Assembly: GCA_011742915.1 (NCBI GenBank)
Contig: JAAQTN010000011.1
Location: 56,054 to 120,053 of the forward strand
Reading direction: 5' to 3'
DNA from: Billgrantia desiderata
GTDB taxonomy: Bacteria > Pseudomonadota > Gammaproteobacteria > Pseudomonadales > Halomonadaceae
DNA: 64,000 bases
Made by a program: the position numbers and the translations under genes. The notes beneath the pieces were generated by a model that saw nothing but the letters and a program-made list of their open reading frames with translations, searched no databases and was not told the DNA's origin. Positions 52,318 to 59,543 of the stretch are shown here, in pieces (positions within the stretch are counted from its first letter, which is position 1; each line of letters starts with the position of its first letter).

Positions 52318-52641
52318 ATGCAGTTCGAATACAGCTCCAATGCGCCGAGTCCCGAGCAGGTGCAGGCACTCGAAGGGCTCACCGTGATCGAGTTCGGCAC
52401 GCCTTGGTGCGGCTATTGCCAAGTGATCCAGCCAGGGCTTCAGCGGGCCTTGGCCAGGCATGACGACGTGCGACATCTGAAGATCGAAGATGGCCCTGGC
52501 CGCCGCCTCGGCCGGTTCTTCCGCGTCAAGCTGTGGCCGACACTGGTGTTCTTGCAGGATGGCGAGGAGGTGGCCCGGCTGGTGCGGCCAGCCGGCGGCG
52601 AGGCTATCGAAACCGTGCTGGCCCAAACCTGCGCAACTTGA
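52318..52641 (+). CDS. Thioredoxin-family protein with CGYC active site
   Basis: 107 residues, thioredoxin fold: LTVIEFGTPWCGYCQVIQPG contains the redox pair CGYC in place of CGPC, and the cis-proline block FRVKLWPTLVFLQDGEEVAR follows. No signal peptide, so it is cytoplasmic. CGYC is known in some thioredoxin-like and DsbC-like proteins and shifts redox potential relative to CGPC. ATG 52318, with GAGGAG about 11 bases upstream. Confidence 0.88.
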   Translation: MQFEYSSNAPSPEQVQALEGLTVIEFGTPWCGYCQVIQPGLQRALARHDDVRHLKIEDGPGRRLGRFFRVKLWPTLVFLQDGEEVARLVRPAGGEAIETVLAQTCAT

Positions 52642-52713
52642 CGACTGCGTGCTTCGGAGCCAGCTTGAAGAGCAAGGGAAGTCAGCGCAACGGTGACGCC
52701 AAGGAGGCATGCC

Positions 52714-53193
52714 ATGAGCCGTTATCATCGACACCGGGCCGACGAGCTGGAAGAGGAGATTCGTCGCTCCCGTGCTCATCTCGACAACACCCTGCACGAG
52801 CTGGAGAGCCGTCTCTCACCGCCTCGCATCAAGCGAAGCGTCAAGCGTCACCTGCCCCGCAGCAATGGAGCCGGTGCGGGCTTGCTGCGCAACCTGGAGC
52901 GTTCGATACGCGAGAACCCCCTGCCGGCGCTGGTCACCGGTGTCGGCCTCGGTTGGCTGTTCGTCTCTCAACTTCGCTCCGGTTCACGCGGGCAGCGCCG
53001 GGCCGATTCGTCGGCGGCAGCCGGTGCGAGGATCCCGGCGCGCCAGGAAGCGCCGCAGCGCATGGTGGCCACGCATCTGGGCACCCAGCAGGGGCGCAGC
53101 GCCCTCTCTACGCATCGGCCCGACGTGGTCGGCGTGGCCACCCATCTCGGCACCGGCCAGGGCTGGAGCGGCTATGTGTACCCGCAGACATGA
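52714..53193 (+). CDS. DUF3618 membrane-anchored protein
   Basis: 159 residues from ATG 52714 (AAGGAGG 6 bases upstream). The N-terminal DUF3618 helix reads RADELEEEIRRSRAHLDNTL, then HELESRLSPPRI. A short hydrophobic segment (NPLPALVTGVGLGWLFVSQL, about residues 70-89) gives one membrane anchor. The tail contains two copies of VATHLGTxQG. DUF3618 proteins often accompany YqjD-like or phage-shock-type membrane proteins; the role is unknown. The stop overlaps the start of the CopC-like gene (ATGA). Confidence 0.8.
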   Translation: MSRYHRHRADELEEEIRRSRAHLDNTLHELESRLSPPRIKRSVKRHLPRSNGAGAGLLRNLERSIRENPLPALVTGVGLGWLFVSQLRSGSRGQRRADSSAAAGARIPARQEAPQRMVATHLGTQQGRSALSTHRPDVVGVATHLGTGQGWSGYVYPQT

Positions 53194-53582
53194 GAGGTTT
53201 GGCCTATCGCGTCGGAAGCACCAGGGGCATAGGGCATCCTTGCCGTTTCATCGCTCTTGCCATCCTGCTCGGCGGAGCGCCACCGCTCTGGGCTCAGGCC
53301 GAGATGGTGGAGTCGTTCCCCGAAGATGGCACAAGGCTCGAGCAGGCGCCCGAGGAGCTGACGATACGGCTCGACGAGCCGCTGCGCCTGACGCTGTTTG
53401 CGGTATCCGGGCCCGAGGGCATGGTCGAACTCGGTGACACGACCCAGGATACCCTGGCCGAGCGTCACCGTGCCGTGCCGGCGGGTCGCATGGTGCCGGG
53501 CGAGTATCGCATCGTCTGGCGCGGCACCGCAGCGAGCGGCACGACCTCGGCTGGCGGGTATCGGTTCGAACTCATGAAGTGA
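53190..53582 (+). CDS. CopC-like protein lacking copper ligands
   Basis: 130 residues. A signal peptide (RFIALAILLGGAPPLWA) precedes a CopC beta-sandwich: FPEDGTRLEQAPEELTIRLD, FAVSGPEGMVELGDTTQD, VPAGRMVPGEYRIVWRGTAA. In true CopC the mature N-terminus has His and the end has DGHxxxG. Here these positions are Gln/Glu (QAEM) and SGTTSAG, so Cu(II) binding as in CopC is not expected. It shares overall sequence with the canonical copC 3.3 kb downstream, so it is probably a paralogue that changed role. Translationally coupled to DUF3618. Confidence 0.8.
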   Translation: MRGLAYRVGSTRGIGHPCRFIALAILLGGAPPLWAQAEMVESFPEDGTRLEQAPEELTIRLDEPLRLTLFAVSGPEGMVELGDTTQDTLAERHRAVPAGRMVPGEYRIVWRGTAASGTTSAGGYRFELMK

Positions 53583-53731
53583 GCCGGGCGGGCCAATCGG
53601 CTCGCCGAGAGAATTGCCCGAAGCGTACGCAAGTTGCCGAATCCCAACGTTTCGTTGCGCTGCGTTTCTGGAGCCAGATGGACCTAGCTGCATATCTTGA
53701 CGGTGCGGGGCCTTACCAAGGAGGACGTACG

Positions 53732-54583
53732 ATGAAAAGGACATTACTGGCAATTGCCATCGGTGCCATTTCCGCCGGACTGGCCGGCGGTACCCTGGCG
53801 CAGGACAACGACATCGAGCTCGATGAAAACGGCAACGTGGGCGAGGAGCAGGCCGCCGAGCCCCGAAATGCACAGGACGAGAACGCTCAGAACGACAACG
53901 ATGCCGAGACGGACGTCACGGTGGACGAGGAGGAGTTGCCTGACGAAGGTGACGACGCCGAGGACTACGAGGAGCTGTACGACGACGCGCCTGCAGACGC
54001 TGAGGCAGCGGATGACGACCAGGAAGCCAACGGCGACGATACCGTCACGGACCAGGAAGGCGACCTGGAACTGGACGTGACCGACGACGAGACCCAGGCC
54101 GATCCCGGTGACCAGGCCACTACCGCCGAGCCCGACATGGCGCAGGATGACCCGGCGGCCGAAGACGGGGACGCAGCGCAGGCCGGTCAGGCCGCTCAGC
54201 AGGATCCGGAAGCGGGCTTCGAAGAGATGGGGCCGAGCGACGTCGAGCTGGACCCGTCCATCGCCTCGCTGCAGGCGGGTGAGGTAGAAGGCATGACCGT
54301 GGTCAACATGGAGGGCGAGACCCTGGGGCAGGTCGAAAACGTGCTGCGTCACGACGATGCCGGCGACCTTCACGCCGTGCTCTCGGTGGGCGGCTTCTGG
54401 ATTTTCGGCGGCTCCGACGTTGCCCTGCCGCTGGCCGACATGCGGCTCGAAGGCGAGCAACTGGTGCTGCAGGACATCATCGGCCAGGACGAGCTCGACG
54501 ATCTTGCCACCGACTACGACGAGGAGCGCTACAGCGAGGTGGATGGCGACATCACTCTGGCTGAGGCCATGGAGCAGCGCTAG
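53732..54583 (+). CDS. Exported PRC-barrel protein with long acidic region (copy 1)
   Basis: 283 residues from ATG 53732, with AAGGAGG upstream. The signal peptide (MKRTLLAIAIGAISAGLAGG, cleavage after LAQ) is followed by about 150 very acidic residues rich in Asp, Glu, Asn and Gln, then a C-terminal PRC-barrel: VEGMTVVNMEGETLGQVENV, GDLHAVLSVGGFWIFGGSDV, ALPLADMRLEGEQLVL, ending YDEERYSEVDGDI. PRC-barrels are small beta-domains in RNA processing, photosynthesis and envelope proteins; a periplasmic role is implied here. The signal peptide and the barrel are nearly duplicated in the next gene. Confidence 0.82.
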   Translation: MKRTLLAIAIGAISAGLAGGTLAQDNDIELDENGNVGEEQAAEPRNAQDENAQNDNDAETDVTVDEEELPDEGDDAEDYEELYDDAPADAEAADDDQEANGDDTVTDQEGDLELDVTDDETQADPGDQATTAEPDMAQDDPAAEDGDAAQAGQAAQQDPEAGFEEMGPSDVELDPSIASLQAGEVEGMTVVNMEGETLGQVENVLRHDDAGDLHAVLSVGGFWIFGGSDVALPLADMRLEGEQLVLQDIIGQDELDDLATDYDEERYSEVDGDITLAEAMEQR

Positions 54584-54608
54584 CACAGCTGCTGCAACCT
54601 GAAGGAAA

Positions 54609-54642
54609 AAAGGCAAGGCCATCAAGGTCTTGCCTTTCTTTT
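54609..54642 (+). terminator. Intrinsic terminator after PRC-barrel copy 1
   Basis: AAAGGCAAG (54609-54617) pairs with CTTGCCTTT (54629-54637), extended by GCC/GGT, and is followed by TCTTTT. It lies 26 bases past the stop, so the two PRC-barrel genes are separate transcription units. Confidence 0.8.
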
Positions 54643-54785
54643 CACAGAGTATCCGGCAGCCAGGCCAAGCGAAACGAAGCGGCTACGCGCAGTTACCAAA
54701 TTTTTCTGAAGATTTCTGTGGGTTGGCTGGCGTAGCGGCTATGTTCAGGAGGTGGTTACCTGTGTCGACTCTAGGAGGGAGTGTT

Positions 54786-55388
54786 ATGAAAAGGACATTA
54801 TTGGCAATTGCTATCGGTGCCATTTCAGCAGGCTTGGCCGGCGGCGCCCTGGCTCAGGACAATGCCGAGGACGACAACGGCTTGAACGGTGACGCCGCGG
54901 TGGGTGAAGAGCAGACCACCATGGATACCCAGAACGATGACGATCTGATGGACGCGCCGGACGACATGGACGAGCCGGACATGGATGAGCCGGAGGAGAT
55001 GGACACCGGCGAAGAAGGCATGGCGGATGGGGACGACCCAATGGCCGCCGGCCAGTTGGACGATGCTCTGCGCGACATGCAGGTCAGCGAGATCGAAGGC
55101 ATGACCGTGGTGAACCAGCAGGATGAAGAGATCGGCGACGTTCAGAGCGTGGTTCGCGACAACGATACCGGCGATCTGCACGTGGTCATCACCGTTGGCG
55201 GCCTGTGGGGCATGGGCGGTAGCGACATCACCCTGCCGCTGGCGGAAATGGAGCTGCAGGACGATCAGCTCGTCACCCGTCAACCCTACGACGAGGACGA
55301 ACTCGAGGAGTCCGCTCAGGAGTATGACGAGGAGCGCTACAGCGAAGTGGACGGCGACATGACCCTGGGCGACGCCTGGGGACAGTGA
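54786..55388 (+). CDS. Exported PRC-barrel protein (copy 2)
   Basis: 200 residues from ATG 54786 (AGGAGGGAG upstream). The first 20 residues are identical to copy 1 (MKRTLLAIAIGAISAGLAGG) while the codons differ at several third positions. A shorter acidic linker (about residues 25-90) contains DMDEPDMDEPEEMD-type repeats. The PRC-barrel reads IEGMTVVNQQDEEIGDVQSV, GDLHVVITVGGLWGMGGSDI, TLPLAEMELQDDQL, ending YDEERYSEVDGDMTLGDAWG. A tandem duplicate that diverged mainly in its acidic linker. Role unknown. Confidence 0.82.
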   Translation: MKRTLLAIAIGAISAGLAGGALAQDNAEDDNGLNGDAAVGEEQTTMDTQNDDDLMDAPDDMDEPDMDEPEEMDTGEEGMADGDDPMAAGQLDDALRDMQVSEIEGMTVVNQQDEEIGDVQSVVRDNDTGDLHVVITVGGLWGMGGSDITLPLAEMELQDDQLVTRQPYDEDELEESAQEYDEERYSEVDGDMTLGDAWGQ

Positions 55389-55438
55389 GCCGGCCGGCCA
55401 GCGTTCCAACGGGAACCGCCTGGCGTTACGACTCGGAG

Positions 55439-55467
55439 AAGGCAAGGCTTGGCAGCCTTGCCTTTTT
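55439..55467 (+). terminator. Intrinsic terminator after PRC-barrel copy 2
   Basis: AAGGCAAGGCT (55439-55449) and AGCCTTGCCTT (55454-55464) form an 11-pair stem with a 4-base loop, followed by a T run and TTTATTT. A textbook rho-independent terminator, with the same stem core as the terminator of copy 1. Confidence 0.88.
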
Positions 55468-55527
55468 ATTTGTGCTGCTTTTGGCAGACTACGCTGAAGA
55501 GACCCTTCAACCGAGAATGGAAGCGAG

Positions 55528-56823
55528 ATGAGCGATACCGAAAAGCCCTGGGCCGAGCCGATGCCGGAAACGCAGTTCGACCTGATGCGGCGCATCCTGG
55601 ATGCGCCAAGCCCCGTGGGTCTGGAAGCCGCCATGACCTACGGCGTGCTCGAGCCATACTTCGAGAGTTTCGCCCCCAAGAGCTGGCACCTGCACCAGTT
55701 CAAGGGCCATGCCGCGGTGGTGTGGGACACCCACCCGGGCCGCGACGAGCTGTTCAAGGTGATGATCGTCGGTCATGCCGACAAGATCCGCATGCAGGTG
55801 CGCAGCATCGGCGACGACGGCAAGGTCTGGATCAACACCGACTCCTTCCTGCCCAACGTACTGATCGGCCACGAGGTCAAGCTGTTCAGCGAGGATCCCG
55901 AAGCACCGGGCCGCTACCGCATCATTCAGGGGGGAACGATAGAGGCGCTGGGTGCCATCCACTTCTCCGACCCGGCCCAGCGCGAAGGGCGCAAGGGCAT
56001 CAAGAAGGAGCAGATCTATCTCGATCTGCAGATTCACGGTGAGAACAAGAAGCAGCAGGTGCTCAACCTCGGCGTGCGACCCGGCGACTCGATCATCTTC
56101 GACCGCCCCATCCGTCATGGCTTCAGCCCCGATACCTTCTACGGCGCCTACCTGGACAATGGCCTGGGCTGCTTCGTCACCGCCGAGGTGGCGCGCCTGA
56201 TCGCCGAGGCCGGCGGTACGGAAAAGGTGCGTGTACTGTTCGCCATCGCCAGCTACGAGGAGATCGGTCGCTTCGGCAGCCGGGTGTTGGCCGGTCAACT
56301 GGAGCCCGACGTGATCATCGGGGTCGACGTCAATCACGACTACGTGGCTGCCCCCGGTATCGGCGACCGGCGCATGCAGCCGCTGGAGATGGGCAAGGGC
56401 TTCACCATGTCGGTGGGGGCTATCGCCAGCGAGCAGCTCAATCGCATCATCGAGACCACCGCCCGGGAGCATGGCATACCCATGCAGCGCGACATCGTCG
56501 GCGCCGATACCGGCACCGACGGCATGGCCGGCGTGCTGGCCGCCATCGACTGTGCCGCCACCTCCATCGGCTTCCCCATTCGCAACATGCACACCATCTC
56601 CGAGACCGGCAATACCCATGACGTGCTGGCCGCCATCCACGTGCTGACCCGCACGCTGCAAGCACTGGATGCATTGCCGGACCCGCATCGCGAATTCCTC
56701 GACAACCACCCGCGGCTCGATCAAGCTCAGCCACTGACGCACCAGGGTTCGGCGAAACCGGAAGAGCACCAGGCTGCGCCCGCCAGGAAGGCAACGAGTC
56801 ATCAGCAGAAGCATCCTTCCTGA
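55528..56823 (+). CDS. M42-family metallo-aminopeptidase
   Basis: 431 residues. Dinuclear metal ligands of the M42 family can be placed: His in VMIVGHADKIRM, bridging Asp in GAYLDNGLGCF, Glu-Glu in IASYEEIGRFGS, Asp in IIGVDVNHD, and His in NMHTISETGNTHD. The family cuts N-terminal residues from peptides in the cytoplasm as large tetrahedral complexes. A polar, His/Gln-rich C-terminal tail (last 45 residues) is longer than usual. ATG 55528, with GGAAGCGAG upstream. Single gene between the PRC-barrel and copC genes. Confidence 0.88.
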   Translation: MSDTEKPWAEPMPETQFDLMRRILDAPSPVGLEAAMTYGVLEPYFESFAPKSWHLHQFKGHAAVVWDTHPGRDELFKVMIVGHADKIRMQVRSIGDDGKVWINTDSFLPNVLIGHEVKLFSEDPEAPGRYRIIQGGTIEALGAIHFSDPAQREGRKGIKKEQIYLDLQIHGENKKQQVLNLGVRPGDSIIFDRPIRHGFSPDTFYGAYLDNGLGCFVTAEVARLIAEAGGTEKVRVLFAIASYEEIGRFGSRVLAGQLEPDVIIGVDVNHDYVAAPGIGDRRMQPLEMGKGFTMSVGAIASEQLNRIIETTAREHGIPMQRDIVGADTGTDGMAGVLAAIDCAATSIGFPIRNMHTISETGNTHDVLAAIHVLTRTLQALDALPDPHREFLDNHPRLDQAQPLTHQGSAKPEEHQAAPARKATSHQQKHPS

Positions 56824-56892
56824 AGCAGCCGTCGAGGTTCAGGAAGCCGCCAGCCCAGCTCGAAGGCATTCATGATCGCAAAGGAGAAATGC

Positions 56893-57291
56893 ATGAAGCG
56901 TGTCGCGACCCTTTCCCCGCTGTCCCAGACACGGCGTGGTGCCAAGCAATTGGCGCTCGCCGCCGGGTGTGCCCTGATGCTGGCCAGCCCGCTGCTATGG
57001 GCGCATGCGCATGTCACCGAGACCGAACCCGAGGCCGGAGCGATCCTGGAGCAGGCCCCGGAGCGGCTGGAGCTTCGCTTCGACTCGCCCATCCGCATCA
57101 CCCAGTTCGACGTCATGGGGCCTGAAGGGGCGGTGGAACTCAGCGAAGACCCGCTCGGTCCGTTGGCGGAGACCCATGGTGCCGTTCCCGCCGATACCCT
57201 GGCGCCCGGCGAGTACGAGGTCGTATGGCGTGGCATCGCCGAGGATGGCCATACCATGTCGGGTGGCTATCGCTTCGCGATTCAGGAGTAA
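56893..57291 (+). CDS. copC: Copper resistance protein CopC
   Basis: 132 residues. The signal peptide ends at LLWA, giving mature N-terminal His38-Ala-His40 (HAHVTETEPEAGAILEQAPE), and the end carries EDGHTMSGGYRFAI. These are the His, Asp and His ligands of the Cu(II) site in CopC proteins. It binds copper in the periplasm and hands it to CopD. AAGGAG lies 6 bases before ATG 56893. Four bases separate it from copD, so the two form an operon. Confidence 0.92.
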   Translation: MKRVATLSPLSQTRRGAKQLALAAGCALMLASPLLWAHAHVTETEPEAGAILEQAPERLELRFDSPIRITQFDVMGPEGAVELSEDPLGPLAETHGAVPADTLAPGEYEVVWRGIAEDGHTMSGGYRFAIQE

Positions 57292-57294
57292 GCG

Positions 57295-58179
57295 GTGGGA
57301 TTGACCGGCCTGGATCCTTGGACGGCCGGCCGAGTGCTGGCATTGGCGGGCTTCTACGCCGCTGCGCTGCTGGCGGTGGGTGGGCTGCTGTTCCGCGCAG
57401 CCTTTCCCGGCCTGTCGCCCCGCGATGCCGTCGTGCTCGACCGCAGCACCTGCATTGCCGCCGGCTGCGGCATCGTCATGTTGCTGCTGCTGTGGCTGCT
57501 CCAGGCCGCCTACCTGGGGGGCGGTAACTGGGCCTCGGCCTTCAACCCGGTGCTGCTGGATATCGTTGGCGAGAGCGCTCAGGGCGAACGGCTGCGCCTG
57601 GCCCTGGTAGGACTGGTACTGCTGCCGGTTGCGCTTTGGCAGGGGGCGCCCCGTGGTGTCCGCTACGCTATCGGCGCGCTTGGCGTCGTGCTGATCCTGC
57701 TGGCCTTTTCCCGCGTCGGCCACACTCGCGGTTCGCCTTGGCAGAGCGTGCTGCTGATGCTGCACCTGGGGCTTGCCTCCTTCTGGGCCGCAGCGCTACC
57801 GCCCCTCTACCGCGTGGCTGGCAGCGCTGCGTCGGGCGCATCGGCCGAGCAACTGCTGCGCTTCGGGCGCTTCGGCCTGCTGCTGGTACCGCTATTGCTA
57901 CTCGCTGGCGGCAGTCTGGCCATGTGGCTGATGGGGGGCCGACCGGGGGCGCTGTTGGACACCGCTTACGGTCAACTGCTCTCGGTCAAGCTGACGCTGG
58001 TGATGGGGCTGCTGCTGCTGGGAGCGGCCAACCGCTGGTGGCTGGTGCCCGCCGTGGCGCGTGGCAAGCCCGAGGCGACGCTACAATTGAGGTGCAGTAT
58101 CGCCGTGGAAGCCAGCCTGATGGTCATGATCGTGCTGGTGGCCGCCGTGCTGCTGACGACCAGCTCGCCAGTGCGGTAA
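57295..58179 (+). CDS. copD: Copper resistance membrane protein CopD
   Basis: 294 residues with about eight membrane helices, from GTG 57295 (AGGAG upstream within copC). CopD-domain features: an N-terminal ALAGFYAAALLAVGGLLFRA helix, GHTRGSPWQSVLLMLHLGLA with His residues that may bind copper or haem, and LLSVKLTLVMGLLLLGAANR near the C-terminus. It acts with CopC in copper uptake or handling across the inner membrane. Identified by family and by its place right after copC. Confidence 0.88.
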   Translation: MGLTGLDPWTAGRVLALAGFYAAALLAVGGLLFRAAFPGLSPRDAVVLDRSTCIAAGCGIVMLLLLWLLQAAYLGGGNWASAFNPVLLDIVGESAQGERLRLALVGLVLLPVALWQGAPRGVRYAIGALGVVLILLAFSRVGHTRGSPWQSVLLMLHLGLASFWAAALPPLYRVAGSAASGASAEQLLRFGRFGLLLVPLLLLAGGSLAMWLMGGRPGALLDTAYGQLLSVKLTLVMGLLLLGAANRWWLVPAVARGKPEATLQLRCSIAVEASLMVMIVLVAAVLLTTSSPVR

Positions 58180-58208
58180 ACGTGTGGCTCTCTCATGAAG
58201 AGGTCGTC

Positions 58209-58225
58209 TGTGGTAAAATGCCACA
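58209..58225. promoter_or_regulatory. Probable operator of the ParD/RelE operon
   Basis: TGTGG (58209-58213) and CCACA (58221-58225) flank TAAAATG, which contains a -10-like TAAAAT. The dyad would let the antitoxin cover the promoter, as is usual for autoregulated type II toxin-antitoxin operons. No good -35 hexamer was found. Confidence 0.45.
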
Positions 58226-58274
58226 AGTGATGCGGTTTGCCTCGCTCAGTCGAGAAATGCCAAGGGAGAGCCCG

Positions 58275-58496
58275 ATGAGTACTTCAAGCGTTCGTCTGGA
58301 TCATGAGCTGGTCGAAAAGGCCAGTATCATGGCCAAAGCAATGAATCGCTCCACGCCCAAGCAGATCGAGCACTGGGCCAAGATCGGCGAGATGATGGAA
58401 GACAATCCCGATCTGCCTTACGAATTCGTGCGCCAGGCCATCATTGCCAAGGCCGAGCGCGAAGCCGGCAAGCTCGAACGCTACGAGTTCGGCTAA
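58275..58496 (+). CDS. ParD-like antitoxin
   Basis: 73 residues from ATG 58275 (AAGGGAGAG upstream). The sequence begins with a ribbon-helix-helix start (SVRLDHELVEKASIMAKAMN, then RSTPKQIEHWAKIGEMM), matching the ParD_like family. The C-terminal half (YEFVRQAIIAKAEREAGKLE) would wrap the toxin. It sits 4 bases before the toxin gene. It should neutralise the toxin and repress the shared promoter. Confidence 0.86.
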   Translation: MSTSSVRLDHELVEKASIMAKAMNRSTPKQIEHWAKIGEMMEDNPDLPYEFVRQAIIAKAEREAGKLERYEFG

Positions 58497-58500
58497 GGCC

Positions 58501-58773
58501 ATGCAGGTGCTTCAGACGCCGACCTTCACCAAGGCCGTCAAGAAGCTTCATGCCAACCAGAAACGCGATCTCGACAAGGCCGTGCGTACTCTGGTCGAGA
58601 ACCCGCTGATCGGTGAACTGAAAAGAGGCGACCTGAGCTTTCTGCGCGTTTACAAATTCAAGATGGCCAAGCAACTGACACTGCTTGGCTACCATTACGA
58701 TGGCGACTCGATCGTGCTGACCCTGATGGCTCTGGGCACCCACGAAAATTTCTATCGCGATATCAAACGCTGA
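58501..58773 (+). CDS. RelE/ParE-family toxin
   Basis: 90 residues from ATG 58501 (TAAGG upstream). RelE/ParE fold: TPTFTKAVKKLHANQKRDLD, LIGELKRGDLSFLRVYKFKM, LLGYHYDGDSIVLTLMALGT, ending HENFYRDIKR. The YKFKM and Tyr/Asp-rich end correspond to the RelE mRNA-cleaving region, but the target (ribosome or gyrase) cannot be told from sequence alone. It pairs with the ParD-like antitoxin just upstream. A third gene starts 3 bases downstream. Confidence 0.87.
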   Translation: MQVLQTPTFTKAVKKLHANQKRDLDKAVRTLVENPLIGELKRGDLSFLRVYKFKMAKQLTLLGYHYDGDSIVLTLMALGTHENFYRDIKR

Positions 58774-58776
58774 CCG

Positions 58777-59124
58777 ATGGCTTCCTCAACCGACGCCCAG
58801 TTACTCGCTACCCAGGTCCGCCGCCTGCTCGAAGCGGCGCCAGCGGCTACGCTGCCGATGACCTACCAGCAGCTCGCCGAGGCCTTGGGGCTCACTCCGC
58901 CGCGGACCATTCAGCGCGTGGCTCAGGCTCTGGAAGTGTCGATGCGCGAAGACGCCGAGCGCGGCCGACCCTTCATCGCCGCGCTGGTGGTCAGCCGGCG
59001 CGATGGCCTGCCGGCACAGGGCTTCTTCGAGCTGGCCGCGGCCTTGGGGCGCTTGCCTGCCGAACCGGCGCGACATGCCGAGGCCTACCGCGAGGAGTAC
59101 CGTCGGGCCCTTGCCGAACGTTAA
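58777..59124 (+). CDS. Hypothetical protein, third gene of the toxin-antitoxin operon
   Basis: 115 residues, family not recognised. The middle resembles a winged-helix unit (PMTYQQLAEALGLTPPRTIQ, then RVAQALEVSMREDAERGRPF), and the C-terminal half has a distinctive block ALVVSRRDGLPAQGFFELAA. No signal peptide. It begins 3 bases after the toxin stop, so it is very likely co-transcribed with parD-relE. It could be an unrelated passenger or a third regulatory component; sequence does not decide. Confidence 0.65.
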   Translation: MASSTDAQLLATQVRRLLEAAPAATLPMTYQQLAEALGLTPPRTIQRVAQALEVSMREDAERGRPFIAALVVSRRDGLPAQGFFELAAALGRLPAEPARHAEAYREEYRRALAER

Positions 59125-59145
59125 CCCGCACCGGCGTGATACGGA

Positions 59146-59358
59146 TCATGACCGGCGCAGCGGATCGAGCAGGGCGCTCAATCCGTTGTGGTCGATCTCG
59201 TGCATGAGGTGCAGCAATTCCCCGATCTCGCCGGGTGGGAAGCCCTCGCGGGCGAACCAGTTGAGGTAAGGACCCGGCAGGTCGGCGATCAACCAGCCTT
59301 CATACCTGCCGAAGGGCATCTTTCGAGTGACCAGTTTTTCCAGGTCTTCTGGCTGCAC
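59146..59358 (-). CDS. DUF3820 protein
   Basis: 70 residues from a GTG at 59358, chosen because AGGAG lies 7 bases upstream; the frame is open for another 33 codons without similarity. The DUF3820 core is MPFGRYEGWLIADLPGPYLN, then WFAREGFPPGEIGELLHLMH. Family members are small cytoplasmic proteins, some called quorum-sensing-regulated factors, of unclear role. Convergent with the toxin-antitoxin operon. Confidence 0.82.
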   Translation of the reverse strand: MQPEDLEKLVTRKMPFGRYEGWLIADLPGPYLNWFAREGFPPGEIGELLHLMHEIDHNGLSALLDPLRRS

Positions 59359-59543
59359 GTCCGCTCTCCTCTCATTGCGCTGCGGAGTATCCCACCAGTA
59401 AAGGCGCTGCGGGGCAAGCGAGTCGTTTGCCGAACGCAACATACGCTTACCGGACATGCATTGTATTGCCGTGGAGCCGGGCTAGCTTCATTAGGGAAGC
59501 CACAAGCGCCAGTCAGACACCCACCCAGGGAAGGGAGAGTCGC

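Noticed and set aside
53190-53582. Second functional copper-binding CopC
   Set aside because: Both ligand regions are altered; kept as a CopC-like protein instead.
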